From positions 5,208,001 to 5,272,000 of the forward strand of contig NZ_CP014007.2 in NCBI RefSeq assembly GCF_001658025.2: a DNA stretch of 64,000 nucleotides. Direction: 5' to 3'. A program made the translations under genes and the position numbers. This document shows positions 39,314 to 52,742 of this stretch, in pieces. The stretch is from Kosakonia oryzae. Its GTDB lineage: Bacteria; Pseudomonadota; Gammaproteobacteria; Enterobacterales; Enterobacteriaceae. Each line of letters begins with the position of its first letter. Position 1 is the stretch's first letter. The notes under the pieces were generated by a model, which saw nothing but the letters and a program-made list of their open reading frames with translations, searched no databases and had not been told where the DNA came from.

Positions 39314-39433
39314 GTGCCTGGCAGTTCCCTACTCTCGCATGGGGAGACCCCACACTACCATCGGCGCTACGGCGTTTCACTTCTGAGTTCGGCATGGGGT
39401 CAGGTGGGACCACCGCGCTAGTGCCGCCAGGCA
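39314..39433 (-). rRNA. rrf: 5S ribosomal RNA
   Basis: Minus strand begins TGCCTGGCGGCACTAGCGCG and contains CCGAACTCAGAAGTGAAACG; about 120 nt. It is 92 bases after the 23S gene. Both ends are set by alignment to the known E. coli 5S. Confidence 0.98.
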
Positions 39434-39525
39434 AATTCTGTTCACCGCCATGCCCTCACGGCACACCGGTTTAATCTGTATCACGCTGAAAATCTTCTCT
39501 CACGCCAAAACATCTTCGGCGTTGT

Positions 39526-42427
<2,902 letters not shown>

Positions 42428-42605
42428 TCACAACCGAAGATGTTTCTTCCGATTCATCATCGCATTGCGAAAATTTGAGAGACTCACGAACAACTTGCGT
42501 TGTTCAGTGTTTCAATTTTCAGCTTGATCCAGATTTTTAAAGAGCAAAACTTCGCAGCACACACAGAATGTGTACTCTGAAGTTTTCTTGGTTGTGCAGT
42601 AATGA

Positions 42606-42681
42606 TGGTGGAGCTATGCGGGATCGAACCGCAGACCTCCTGCGTGCAAAGCAGGCGCTCTCCCAGCTGAGCTATAGCCCC
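42606..42681 (-). tRNA. tRNA-Ala (anticodon UGC), rRNA spacer
   Basis: Seventy-six bases, starting GGGGCTATAGCTCAGCTGGG, anticodon TGC in loop TTTGCAC, CCA encoded. Second tRNA of the 16S-23S spacer. A boxA-like TGCTCTTTAA lies between it and 23S. Confidence 0.98.
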
Positions 42682-42783
42682 ATCGTGGTCTCTGTAACCT
42701 TAATTACTTCAGAGACAAGGCGCGAAATGACGAAGCATATCTGAGTATGTGAGTCATTTTGCAACACAGTATCCGGAGCAATT

Positions 42784-42860
<77 letters not shown>

Positions 42861-42933
42861 GCAGAGATTTTCTTACTGCTGTTTTTTCATCAGACAATCT
42901 GTGTGAGCACTTCAGGGAAGGGTTCTTTTAAGG

Positions 42934-44473
<1,540 letters not shown>

Positions 44474-44600
44474 AAAAGTTTGATGCTCAATGAATTAAAC
44501 TTCGTAATGAATTACGTGTTCACTCGTTGAGACTTGGTATTCATTTTTGTCCGAAGACATTCAAGAATCCGCGTCACCTGAGTGCCCACACAGATTGTCT

Positions 44601-44619
44601 GATAAATTGTTAAAGAGCA
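44601..44619 (-). promoter_or_regulatory. rrn leader boxA antitermination site
   Basis: Minus-strand TGCTCTTTAACAATTTATC matches the rRNA leader boxA that loads NusB/NusE (S10) and protects the untranslated rRNA transcript from Rho. Confidence 0.9.
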
Positions 44620-44654
44620 GTGCCGCTGTGTTTTCGCTGCGGCGCGGGGTGTGC

Positions 44655-44682
44655 ATATTACGCTTTCCCGCCGTGAAGTCAA
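44655..44682 (-). promoter_or_regulatory. rRNA promoter P2
   Basis: Minus-strand -35 TTGACT (44682-44677), a 16-base spacer and -10 TAATAT (44660-44655). P2 gives the weaker, more constant rRNA transcription. Confidence 0.92.
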
Positions 44683-44752
44683 CTGATTATTTTCAGATTT
44701 CTTCACCTGACAGGCCGGTGTGTTTGCCGTTGTGCCGTGTCAGTGGAGGCGC

Positions 44753-44780
44753 ATTATAGGGAGTTAATTCCGGCTGACAA
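44753..44780 (-). promoter_or_regulatory. rRNA promoter P1
   Basis: Minus-strand -35 TTGTCA (44780-44775), a 16-base spacer and -10 TATAAT (44758-44753), then the GCGCC-type discriminator that makes P1 responsive to ppGpp/DksA and initiating NTP. An A/T-rich stretch (AAACTTTTTTCAAATTA) directly upstream is the UP element. The -35 is about 50 bases from the murI stop, so the upstream Fis sites, if present, fall inside murI. Confidence 0.94.
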
Positions 44781-44831
44781 CCCCTAATTTGAAAAAAGTT
44801 TTCAACCGTCTCTTTTTTGTTCAAAGCTGCC

Positions 44832-45683
44832 CTAAAGAGCCAGTTTTTCGAGCGTTTTAAAGCCATAGCGCTGTAAAACGGGCAATAACTGTGCAGTTTC
44901 AGGCGTTAGCGCCATGCAGTACGCAATATTATCGCCAGCGGATTTTGCATCCGGCGCTTCATGCTCCAGCAACCAGGCGGTACGACGCGCAATGGCTGCA
45001 CCGGAATCCACCAGCCGGGTGCCCTCTGGCAGCACTTGCAACAGTTCATCCTGCAGCAGCGGGAAGTGCGTACAACCCAGAACTACGGTATCGGGAGGCT
45101 CTTTCATGCGTAACCAGGGGCGCAAGATATGGCGCAGCTCTTCAAGCGGCACTTCCTTACCATGCAGTTTCGCTTCAGCCAGGACCACCAGCTCTGCCGA
45201 CCCCAGCATCTCAATACGACACTCATTTGCGAAACGCGAAATCAGTTCATGCGTATAAGGACGTTTCACGGTGCCGCGCGTTGCCAGTAAACCTACAATG
45301 CCGTTTGCCGTTAAGCGCGCAGCCGGTTTGATGGCGGGCACAACGCCAACAACAGGAAAGCTGAATTTGTCACGTAATGCGGGAAGAGAGACGGTACTTG
45401 CGGTATTACAGGCAATAACAGCCAGTGCGAGGGGGTATTGCGCTTGAACAGCGGTAACAATCTCGACAACACGTTCAACGATAAACTCTTCGCTTTTCTC
45501 ACCGTAGGGGAAAGCGACATTGTCGAAAGCGTAGATGTAATGGAGATCCGGCAGGAGATGCCGAATCTCATCATAGACGGATAACCCACCGACGCCGGAG
45601 TCAAACACCAGGACGGTGGGACGCGCGTCAGAAGGTGTAGCTGCCAGACAAGGTGTATTCCCGTCCTGCAGTTTGGTAGCCAT
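44832..45683 (-). CDS. murI: Glutamate racemase
   Basis: Makes D-glutamate for peptidoglycan; a cytosolic, cofactor-independent enzyme allosterically activated by UDP-MurNAc-Ala in E. coli. The 283 residues start MATKLQDGNTPCLAATP. The two catalytic Cys regions are ACNTAST and LGCTHFPLL, and DSGVGGLSVYDEI begins the fold. Its first 56 bases overlap the end of btuB in another frame, as in E. coli. In E. coli murI lies next to rrnB; the rRNA operon here ends like rrnC. Confidence 0.97.
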   Translation of the reverse strand: MATKLQDGNTPCLAATPSDARPTVLVFDSGVGGLSVYDEIRHLLPDLHYIYAFDNVAFPYGEKSEEFIVERVVEIVTAVQAQYPLALAVIACNTASTVSLPALRDKFSFPVVGVVPAIKPAARLTANGIVGLLATRGTVKRPYTHELISRFANECRIEMLGSAELVVLAEAKLHGKEVPLEELRHILRPWLRMKEPPDTVVLGCTHFPLLQDELLQVLPEGTRLVDSGAAIARRTAWLLEHEAPDAKSAGDNIAYCMALTPETAQLLPVLQRYGFKTLEKLAL

Positions 45684-47478
45684 AAGCTGTCTCGTACTCT
45701 TTATCGAACAAGTTAGCTATTTTACCACGAACTGTAAGGTGAGATGTCACTGGATATGAGGCAGATAGATCAACCGTACTATAACTCGGCAAAACACGTT
45801 GCTCAGGGTTATAAGTTGACGTGCGATTGTCATAGCGTTTACCGAAGTATTCCCACGCCAGATCCATATCTACATTGAAAATGGACCAGTCGAGCTGGTA
45901 CTTAGCCTGGCGTTTTGCGCGGCGCGGCAGCACTTCGTTCGTTTCGTCATCACGCGGATCAATGTACTGCAAGGTCACACGATGCGAGAAGATGCCGGTA
46001 TCGACACTTCCTGTCCACTCAACGCCTTTAATGGTCGCAGCGTTAATGTTGTAGTAAGCCGTATCGCTATAGGTGATCAGATTATCGATCTCATAACGGT
46101 ACGCGGACAAACGCCAGTCAACCGGACCGGTTAATCCTTCCACACCCGCTTCCCACTGTTTTGACTCTTCCGGTTTCAGATCCGGGTTGGAAGCAATGCC
46201 AAAGCGCTTCGCGCCGTACTGCTGGCCAAGCGAAGGCGCCAGGAAACTCGTGCCGTAGGAGAGCGTCAGGCGGTAATTCTCCACAAACTCCCAGCCAGCA
46301 GCCGTTTGCCAGGTGCCGTGCCAGCCGAACGCATCATCTTTATCTTCGCGCCCGGAAGCCTCCAGCGTAACATCGCCAAACTGCTGCATGCCGTTCAGGT
46401 AGAGGCCGGTATTATCGCGATCGTAGCTGTCGCTTGTGCTTTGGTCAGATGAAACCAGACGCTCCTGCTTCCAGTCGACACCTGCGCCCAGCGAGCCTTT
46501 GCCCACCGCAATATTGTTACCCCACTGAATGTAACGCTGCTCCATATCATCCAGCGTAGTGCCATCGTTATAACGGCCATAGATGCTGCTGTAGTTGTAG
46601 TCTTTGCTTTTTTGATAGCTGGCCAGCAGTTGCGAAGAGTAGATCCCCTGGTTGAAATTCAGCCCGGTATCCCAGCCCTGAACATACAACTGGCGCTCAT
46701 CAGCGCTGTAATCTGGCGAAAACGGCGCACTGCCCAGATCGTAATCCACATTATTGCTGAAGTTGTAGCCACGGAAGAAACCGTCAAAATGGTCATCAAA
46801 CTTATGCTGTAAGCTGCCCCAGAACGTTTTATTGCGGTAGCCATCGCGATCTTCATCATGATCCCATGTCGAATCCGGCTGCACGTTGAAACCGCGCGTA
46901 CTGGTATAAGAACCTGCGGCGGTCACCATCGTATCGCCAAAACGCTGGCGCAACGTGCCGTCATAGGTTTGATAACCTTTCGAGCCCATACTGGCGTTGA
47001 CCTGGGATTTCTCGCTATCCGTCATCGTAATAACGTTGACCACGCCGCCAATCGCGCCGGAGCCATAAACCGCAGAGCGCGGCCCACGAATATACTCAAC
47101 GCGCTGCACCAGCGAGAGCGGGATTTGATTGAGTTCGGGATCGTTCGAAATCCCTGAACGCGCCACCGGTACGCCATCAATCAGCAGCAGCAGATGTTTT
47201 GCTTCCGTACCGCGAACATAAACGGACGCTGTTTGTCCCAGCCCACCGTTTTGCGCGATATCCACGCCCGGTAAACGGCGCAGCACATCAATGAGCGAAC
47301 GGGATTGCCAGCGATCGATATCCTCGCGCGTCACCACCTCGGTCGGCGCCAGCACGGTTTTAGCCGATTGTTGAAAACGATTTGCTGTCACCACCAAATT
47401 GTCTGAGCTGCTATCCTGCGCCCAGCCGGAAAATGCCGTGACGGAGAGCGCCGTCAGCAGCGAAGCTTTTTTAATCAT
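45628..47478 (-). CDS. btuB: TonB-dependent vitamin B12 receptor
   Basis: Outer-membrane beta-barrel importing cobalamins with TonB and BtuFCD; also a colicin/phage receptor in E. coli. From MIKKASLLTALSVTAFSGWA (signal peptide, cleavage likely after AQA/WAQ) it has 616 residues. The Ton box is DNLVVTANRF, the plug domain runs to about residue 150 (RGPRSAVYGSGAIGGVVNV), and the barrel ends in an aromatic residue (SGSYTF). Much of the protein differs from E. coli BtuB, but the last about 35 residues are almost the same. An Asp-rich loop (DHDEDRDGY) may bind Ca2+. B12 represses it through the upstream riboswitch. Confidence 0.95.
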   Translation of the reverse strand: MIKKASLLTALSVTAFSGWAQDSSSDNLVVTANRFQQSAKTVLAPTEVVTREDIDRWQSRSLIDVLRRLPGVDIAQNGGLGQTASVYVRGTEAKHLLLLIDGVPVARSGISNDPELNQIPLSLVQRVEYIRGPRSAVYGSGAIGGVVNVITMTDSEKSQVNASMGSKGYQTYDGTLRQRFGDTMVTAAGSYTSTRGFNVQPDSTWDHDEDRDGYRNKTFWGSLQHKFDDHFDGFFRGYNFSNNVDYDLGSAPFSPDYSADERQLYVQGWDTGLNFNQGIYSSQLLASYQKSKDYNYSSIYGRYNDGTTLDDMEQRYIQWGNNIAVGKGSLGAGVDWKQERLVSSDQSTSDSYDRDNTGLYLNGMQQFGDVTLEASGREDKDDAFGWHGTWQTAAGWEFVENYRLTLSYGTSFLAPSLGQQYGAKRFGIASNPDLKPEESKQWEAGVEGLTGPVDWRLSAYRYEIDNLITYSDTAYYNINAATIKGVEWTGSVDTGIFSHRVTLQYIDPRDDETNEVLPRRAKRQAKYQLDWSIFNVDMDLAWEYFGKRYDNRTSTYNPEQRVLPSYSTVDLSASYPVTSHLTVRGKIANLFDKEYETAYGYQTAGREYTLSGSYTF

Positions 47479-47479
47479 T

Positions 47480-47710
47480 GTGAGAGCATCCACAAAATAA
47501 AAAGGATGCCGCAGGTTCCATCAATAGCACGCGATGATGTTACCAGATGCGACGTATTCCGGCAGGTCTTCGGGCTTGGAGGTACAACAAGACAGGACTT
47601 CCCACCACTGGCAGTGTCTGCTGTCTCACCTTAATCCTTACCGCTGCGCGTCAGCCCCAGATTCACACTGGATTCCCTTTTAACTCACAGGACCGGAACA
47701 CGGATGCTAC
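47480..47710 (-). promoter_or_regulatory. Cobalamin riboswitch of btuB
   Basis: The minus-strand leader carries the conserved aptamer from CCGGTCCTGTGAG (47696) through GAATCTGGGGCTGACGCGCA and CACTGCCAGTGGTGGGAAGT to the B12 box AAGCCCGAAGACCTGCCGG (ending 47559). The 80 bases beyond it up to the btuB ATG form the expression platform, which in E. coli hides the ribosome site when adenosylcobalamin binds. A promoter with -10 TAGCAT lies just upstream near 47710. Confidence 0.95.
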
Positions 47711-47768
47711 ATTCGGTTACATATGGATGTCCAGACTGCTAAGTGAGTATTTCAAAAACATCCAGCGC

Positions 47769-47796
47769 TGGACATCCGGTGAGCAATCCCTACAAT
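47769..47796 (+). promoter_or_regulatory. trmA promoter, rRNA-like
   Basis: -35 TGGACA (47769-47774), a 16-base spacer and -10 TACAAT (47791-47796), followed by CGCCGCG, a GC-rich discriminator. The E. coli trmA promoter is known to resemble rrn P1 and to be under stringent, growth-rate control. It is back to back with the btuB promoter in the 351-base btuB-trmA gap. Confidence 0.72.
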
Positions 47797-47829
47797 CGCC
47801 GCGTTATTCTTAATCACTCAGGAAGCATC

Positions 47830-48930
47830 ATGACCCCCGAACACCTGCCGACAGAACAATACGAAGCTCAACTGGCCGAAAAAGTCGTGCGTCTGCAATC
47901 GTTGATGACACCCTTTTCTGCGCCGCTTCCGGAGGTGTTCCGCTCGCCGGTCAGCCATTACCGCATGCGCGCCGAGTTCCGGATTTGGCATGACGGGGAC
48001 GATCTCTACCACATCATCTTCGATCAGCAGACAAAATCGCGTATCCGCGTCGACAGCTTCCCGGCGGCCAGCGAGCTGATTAACGTATTAATGAAGGTGA
48101 TGATCGATGCCGTGCGCGGCAACCACACGCTGCGCCACAAGCTGTTCCAGATTGACTATCTGAGCACCATGAGTAATCAGGCGATTGTGACGCTGCTATA
48201 TCACAAAAAACTGGATAACGAGTGGCATGAAGCTGCCACCCTATTGCGCGATGCGCTGCGGGCGCAAAACCTGAATGTGCAACTGATTGGCCGCGCTACA
48301 AAAACCAAAATCGAGCTCGATCAGGATTATGTCGATGAACGCCTGCCAGTCGGTGGCAGAGAGATGATCTACCGCCAGGTGGAAAACAGTTTTACCCAGC
48401 CTAACGCGGCAATGAATATTCAGATGCTGGAATGGGCACAGGATGTCACCCGCGACGCCAGCGGCGATTTGCTGGAACTGTATTGCGGTAACGGCAACTT
48501 CTCGCTGGCGCTGGCGCGCAATTTCAACCGCGTGCTGGCCACGGAGATCGCCAAACCTTCTGTCGCCGCCGCGCAGTACAACATCGCCGCCAACCATATT
48601 GATAATGTACAAATCATTCGTATGTCTGCGGAGGAATTCACTCAGGCGATGAATGGCGTACGCGCCTTTAACCGTTTGCAGGGGATCGATCTGAAAAGCT
48701 ACCAGTGCGAAACGATCTTCGTCGATCCGCCGCGCAGCGGGCTGGATGCGGAAACTGAAAAAATGGTGCAGGCCTATCCGCGCATTCTGTACATCTCCTG
48801 CAACCCGGAAACGCTGTGCAAGAACCTCGAAACATTAAACCAGACGCATAACGTTTCGCGTCTGGCGCTATTTGATCAGTTCCCTTACACGCACCATATG
48901 GAGTGCGGCGTTCTGTTGACCAGAAAGTAA
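47830..48930 (+). CDS. trmA: tRNA (uracil-5-)-methyltransferase
   Basis: SAM-dependent enzyme that makes ribothymidine at position 54 of all tRNAs. From [18 protein letters not shown] it has 366 residues; the frame opens upstream at 47743 but that is promoter DNA. Motifs: [16 protein letters not shown] (SAM site), [11 protein letters not shown], and ISCNPETL with the catalytic Cys. Translation starts after an AGGAAG site. It is divergent from btuB and convergent with yijD. Confidence 0.97.
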   Translation: MTPEHLPTEQYEAQLAEKVVRLQSLMTPFSAPLPEVFRSPVSHYRMRAEFRIWHDGDDLYHIIFDQQTKSRIRVDSFPAASELINVLMKVMIDAVRGNHTLRHKLFQIDYLSTMSNQAIVTLLYHKKLDNEWHEAATLLRDALRAQNLNVQLIGRATKTKIELDQDYVDERLPVGGREMIYRQVENSFTQPNAAMNIQMLEWAQDVTRDASGDLLELYCGNGNFSLALARNFNRVLATEIAKPSVAAAQYNIAANHIDNVQIIRMSAEEFTQAMNGVRAFNRLQGIDLKSYQCETIFVDPPRSGLDAETEKMVQAYPRILYISCNPETLCKNLETLNQTHNVSRLALFDQFPYTHHMECGVLLTRK

Positions 48931-48939
48931 AATCTCTCA

Positions 48940-48966
48940 TCCCTCTCCCGTAAAGGAGAGGGAAAA
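48940..48966. terminator. trmA/yijD terminator
   Basis: Hairpin CCCTCTCC-CGTAAA-GGAGAGGG followed by AAAAA on the plus strand; on the minus strand, where a T run precedes the stem, it is weaker. It lies in the 37-base convergent gap. Confidence 0.65.
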
Positions 48967-48967
48967 A

Positions 48968-49333
48968 TCACTCCGATGCCTCGTGTTTACGGTTACGGCT
49001 GCGCAGGCGAAAACCAATCCAGAAGACCAGCACCACCGACAGCACGGCCGGCAGGAAGTTGGAGCCGATCACCGGGTATTCAGCGCGAACGACCGTACTG
49101 TACAGCAGCACGCCGAGAATAAAGCAGGCGGCGGCAAGGCCCGGCAGGCCAACTGGCATGGTGCGATTCTGGTAACGCTGATGCAGGCAATAGACCGTCA
49201 GCACCAGCGAAATAACCGGAAATAGAGAAAAGGGAACCACGGAACTGAATACAGCGGAAAATGCGCCGTTAATCGATAAGCCAGCAACCAGCGCCAGCAG
49301 CAACGTACCTTTATCTTGACCTGACTGTTTCAT
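48968..49333 (-). CDS. yijD: YijD, inner-membrane protein of unknown function
   Basis: A 121-residue DUF1422 protein with about four hydrophobic helices (for example [19 protein letters not shown] and [17 protein letters not shown]) and a basic C-terminal tail ([13 protein letters not shown]). Its function is not known. The start overlaps the fabR stop by one base (TAATG), so fabR-yijD form an operon, as in E. coli. Confidence 0.92.
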   Translation of the reverse strand: MKQSGQDKGTLLLALVAGLSINGAFSAVFSSVVPFSLFPVISLVLTVYCLHQRYQNRTMPVGLPGLAAACFILGVLLYSTVVRAEYPVIGSNFLPAVLSVVLVFWIGFRLRSRNRKHEASE

Positions 49334-49983
49334 TACTCATCCTTTGCTTCACTCGTCGGTTGATGCGCCAGTTTTTCCTGCTCGCGGCGATACCAGTAAT
49401 AGGCGCCTTTTGAAATCATCCGCAATTGTAGTACCAGCCGCTCTTCTAACTGCCGACGTTGTTCGGCGCTCACATCCAGCGCCTCTGCGCCAGCGTTAAA
49501 CACGATCGTTACCATCGCCTCGGCTTGCGCCTCGGTAAAGGCGCGCGGCATATGGTTTTCGAGTTCGAGATAGTCGGCAAGTTCCGCGATAAAGTGCTGA
49601 ATTTCGCGCGCGACCGCCGCGCGGAAAGCGGCTGACGTCCCGGAACGCTCACGCAGCAGTAGCTGAAATGCGTTGGGATTGTTGCCAATAAATTCCATAA
49701 AGGTGGAAACCGAGGTGCGGATCACGCTGCCGCCTTTGGCAATACGCTGGCGCGCCTGGCGCATCAACTGGCGCAGCATCAACCCGCTTTCGTCCACCAT
49801 GGTCAGGCCGAGCTCATCAACATCACGAAAATGCCGGTAAAAGGACGTCGGCGCGATACCCGCCTCGCGGGCGACTTCCCGCAGGCTCAGGCTGGCAAAA
49901 CTTCGCTCGGCGCTCAGTTGGCTAAATGCCGCTTCCACCAGCGAACGCCGGGTTCTCTCTTTTTGTTGCGCTCTTACACCCAT
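49333..49983 (-). CDS. fabR: TetR-family repressor of unsaturated fatty-acid synthesis
   Basis: Represses fabA and fabB in response to the ratio of unsaturated to saturated acyl thioesters. From [15 protein letters not shown] it has 216 residues; the GTG/ATG options further upstream (to 50019) add residues not conserved in the family. The TetR helix-turn-helix is [19 protein letters not shown] near residues 35-53. It is divergent from sthA across about 200 bases that include both promoters. Confidence 0.95.
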   Translation of the reverse strand: MGVRAQQKERTRRSLVEAAFSQLSAERSFASLSLREVAREAGIAPTSFYRHFRDVDELGLTMVDESGLMLRQLMRQARQRIAKGGSVIRTSVSTFMEFIGNNPNAFQLLLRERSGTSAAFRAAVAREIQHFIAELADYLELENHMPRAFTEAQAEAMVTIVFNAGAEALDVSAEQRRQLEERLVLQLRMISKGAYYWYRREQEKLAHQPTSEAKDE

Positions 49984-50181
49984 CACTATGTTTGAATCCT
50001 TCCTGGGGCTTTCTGGCAATATACCAGAGAAAAATCCGATCTGATCGTACTGGATTGTGACCGATTATTTACACATCGTTTCTTCTTTTTCACATGAAAA
50101 AAGCACAACGATAATTGGGGGATTGCCGCTTTGATGTTAGTCTTATGTTGCTTTTATGTATAAGAACAGGTAAGCCTAACC

Positions 50182-51582
50182 ATGCCACATTCCTACGATT
50201 ATGATGCAATTGTAATAGGCTCCGGCCCAGGCGGCGAAGGCGCAGCCATGGGTTTGGTAAAACAAGGAGCACGAGTCGCGGTTATTGAGCGTTACCATAA
50301 CGTCGGCGGCGGCTGTACACACTGGGGAACCATCCCGTCGAAAGCGTTGCGCCATGCCGTTAGCCGTATTATCGAATTCAACCAAAACCCTCTCTACAGC
50401 GACCATACCCGCCTTCTCCGCTCCTCTTTTGCTGATATCCTGAACCACGCAGAGAGCGTGATTAATCAGCAAACCCGCATGCGTCAGGGCTTTTATGAGC
50501 GTAACCGTTGCGAAATTCTTGAAGGCAACGCCCATTTTATTGATGACCACACGCTGGCGCTGGAGTGCCACGACGGCACGGTAGAAACGCTCACCGCAGA
50601 GAAATTTGTTATCGCCTGCGGCTCGCGCCCTTACCATCCGGCCGATGTGGATTTTACCCATCCACGCGTCTACGATAGCGATTCAATCCTCGATATGCAC
50701 CATGAACCCCGCCATGTCATTATCTATGGCGCGGGGGTGATCGGTTGCGAATATGCGTCGATCTTCCGCGGAATGAACGTCAAAGTCGATCTGATCAACA
50801 CCCGCGATCGTCTGCTGGCGTTTCTCGATCAGGAGATGTCGGATTCGCTCTCGTACCACTTCTGGAACAGCGGTGTTGTTATCCGCCACAACGAAGAGTA
50901 CGAGCGTATCGAGCCGTTGGAAGACGGCGTCATCATGCACCTCAAATCGGGTAAGAAACTGAAAGCTGATTGTCTGCTCTATGCTAACGGCCGTACCGGT
51001 AATACCGACAGCCTGAAACTGAGTAACATTGGTCTGGAAGCCGATGGTCGCGGGCAGTTAAAGGTCAACAGCATGTACCAGACCGCGCTGCCGCACGTTT
51101 ATGCGGTGGGCGATGTGATTGGCTACCCAAGCCTGGCGTCAGCGGCTTACGATCAAGGGCGTATCGCCGCACAGGCGATGATTAAAGGCGAAGCGACAGC
51201 GCACCTGATTGAAGATATCCCGACCGGCATTTATACCATTCCGGAAATCAGCTCTGTCGGTAAAACCGAGCAACAACTGACCGCGATGAAAGTGCCGTAC
51301 GAAGTGGGCCGCGCGCAGTTTAAGCACCTGGCGCGGGCGCAAATTGTCGGCATGAATGTCGGTACTCTGAAGATCTTGTTCCATCGCGAAACAAAAGAAA
51401 TTTTGGGGATCCACTGCTTTGGCGAGCGCGCGGCCGAAATTATTCATATCGGCCAGGCGATTATGGAGCAGAAAGGTGGCGGTAACACGATCGAGTACTT
51501 CGTTAACACCACCTTTAACTACCCGACAATGGCGGAAGCCTATCGGGTTGCCGCACTGAACGGTTTAAACCGCCTGTTTTAA
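50182..51582 (+). CDS. sthA: Soluble pyridine nucleotide transhydrogenase
   Basis: FAD flavoprotein that reoxidises NADPH with NAD+. The 466 residues match E. coli SthA. The FAD motif is [14 protein letters not shown], and [15 protein letters not shown] sits where disulfide reductases have CxxxxC; as usual for SthA the second Cys is replaced (here Thr). The NAD domain has [13 protein letters not shown]. Its last 18 bases overlap the end of oxyR on the other strand. Confidence 0.97.
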   Translation: MPHSYDYDAIVIGSGPGGEGAAMGLVKQGARVAVIERYHNVGGGCTHWGTIPSKALRHAVSRIIEFNQNPLYSDHTRLLRSSFADILNHAESVINQQTRMRQGFYERNRCEILEGNAHFIDDHTLALECHDGTVETLTAEKFVIACGSRPYHPADVDFTHPRVYDSDSILDMHHEPRHVIIYGAGVIGCEYASIFRGMNVKVDLINTRDRLLAFLDQEMSDSLSYHFWNSGVVIRHNEEYERIEPLEDGVIMHLKSGKKLKADCLLYANGRTGNTDSLKLSNIGLEADGRGQLKVNSMYQTALPHVYAVGDVIGYPSLASAAYDQGRIAAQAMIKGEATAHLIEDIPTGIYTIPEISSVGKTEQQLTAMKVPYEVGRAQFKHLARAQIVGMNVGTLKILFHRETKEILGIHCFGERAAEIIHIGQAIMEQKGGGNTIEYFVNTTFNYPTMAEAYRVAALNGLNRLF

Positions 51583-52482
51583 CGCGTTATCGAAATGGCC
51601 ATCCATTGCACCGCGGATGGCCTCTGCCAGCTGCTCATAGCGGCTGCGCAGCGGTGAACCAGGGCGATAAACCAAGCCGACAGTACGTTTCGGTTCCGGC
51701 TTAATGCACGGCAGGTAAACCACGCCATCACGTTTACGCTCACGCGGCACAGCCAGCGCGGGCAGCAATGTGATGCCACTCCCTGCCGCCACCATATTGC
51801 GCAGCGTTTCCAGGCTGGTCGCGCGGAAGTGCGTATCTTCGTCTGCCCCGGCTTCAAAGCAGAAACCCATCGCCTGATCGCGCAGGCAGTGGCCATCTTC
51901 CAGCATCAGCAACTTTTCACCCGCCAAATCGCCCATCGGCACGCACTCGCGATTCGCCCATGGATGATCTTCATAAATCGCCAGCAGCATCGGTTCATCA
52001 AACAGCGGTACTTCAATAAAGGCTTCGCTCTCTTTCACCAGCGCCAGAATCGCGCAGTCAAGCTTGCCGCTGTCCAGTTGCGCCAGTAACTGATGCGTCT
52101 GCGCTTCATGCAGATACATTTCCAGTTTCGGGAACGTTTGATGCAGCAACGGAATAATATGCGGCAACAGATAAGGTCCAACGGTTGGGATCAAGCCGAT
52201 ATGCAGCGGGCCGGACATGGTTTCCCCCTGCTGGCTTGCCATTTCCTTCAGCACTTTGACCTCGCGCAACACCGTGCGCGCCTGATCCACCAGCAACAAA
52301 CCCGCCTGGGTGAACAGCACTTTGCGGCTGGTACGTTCCAGCAGCATCACGCCCAGCTCATCTTCCAGCTTACGAATCTGCCCGCTCAGCGTTGGCTGGC
52401 TGACGTGGCAGGAGTCGGCTGCCCGGCGAAAATGGCGGTGTTCGGCTAACGCCACCAGGTATTCAAGATCACGAATATTCAT
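51565..52482 (-). CDS. oxyR: Hydrogen-peroxide-sensing regulator OxyR
   Basis: LysR-type regulator activated by an intramolecular disulfide; it turns on katG, ahpCF, dps and the sRNA OxyS. The 305 residues hold both sensor cysteines in [12 protein letters not shown] (199 and 208). The helix-turn-helix is [20 protein letters not shown]. It is divergent from oxyS over conserved OxyR sites and overlaps sthA tail to tail by 18 bases. Confidence 0.98.
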   Translation of the reverse strand: MNIRDLEYLVALAEHRHFRRAADSCHVSQPTLSGQIRKLEDELGVMLLERTSRKVLFTQAGLLLVDQARTVLREVKVLKEMASQQGETMSGPLHIGLIPTVGPYLLPHIIPLLHQTFPKLEMYLHEAQTHQLLAQLDSGKLDCAILALVKESEAFIEVPLFDEPMLLAIYEDHPWANRECVPMGDLAGEKLLMLEDGHCLRDQAMGFCFEAGADEDTHFRATSLETLRNMVAAGSGITLLPALAVPRERKRDGVVYLPCIKPEPKRTVGLVYRPGSPLRSRYEQLAEAIRGAMDGHFDNALKQAV

Positions 52483-52503
52483 TATTCATCCTCCGTCGCC
52501 ACG

Positions 52504-52553
52504 ATAGTTCATGGCGATAGATAGCATAGCAACGAACGATTATCCCTATCAAG
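52504..52553. promoter_or_regulatory. OxyR binding region between oxyR and oxyS
   Basis: Spaced ATAG and CTAT half-sites (GATAGTTCATGGCGATAGAT, later TTATCCCTATC) fit the tetrameric OxyR motif of four ATAGnt elements. The stretch is almost the same as the E. coli site where OxyR represses itself and activates oxyS. Confidence 0.8.
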
Positions 52554-52577
52554 CATTCTGTTGAATAATACGCAACA

Positions 52578-52688
52578 GAAGCGAAGCGGAGTCTCACTTA
52601 CCCCGTGATAAGACAATTAACCCTTTGTTTCTCTCTGAACAACTAAAGCCAACGTGAACGTTTAGCGGACCTGAGTGTCCGCTTTTTT
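52578..52688 (+). ncRNA. oxyS: OxyS small RNA
   Basis: Peroxide-induced, Hfq-binding sRNA that in E. coli represses fhlA, rpoS and nusG. The 3' half is conserved, with CAACTAAAGCCAACGTGAAC, and ends in the terminator GCGGAC-CTGAGT-GTCCGC plus eight U. The 5' part starts GAAGCGAAGCGGAG about seven bases after a -10 TAATAC (52566-52571). The middle differs a good deal from E. coli, so some targets may differ. Confidence 0.9.
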
Positions 52689-52695
52689 TTGCGTA

Positions 52696-52720
52696 AAAAA
52701 GCCCGGCGAAGAGCCAGGCC
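52696..52720 (-). terminator. argH terminator
   Basis: Minus-strand hairpin GCCTGGC-TCTTC-GCCGGGC with a G-U pair, followed by TTTTTTACG, about 25 bases after the argH stop. It is back to back with the oxyS terminator. Confidence 0.8.
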
Positions 52721-52742
52721 CGGTCTTACGTTTTCTGGCGGG

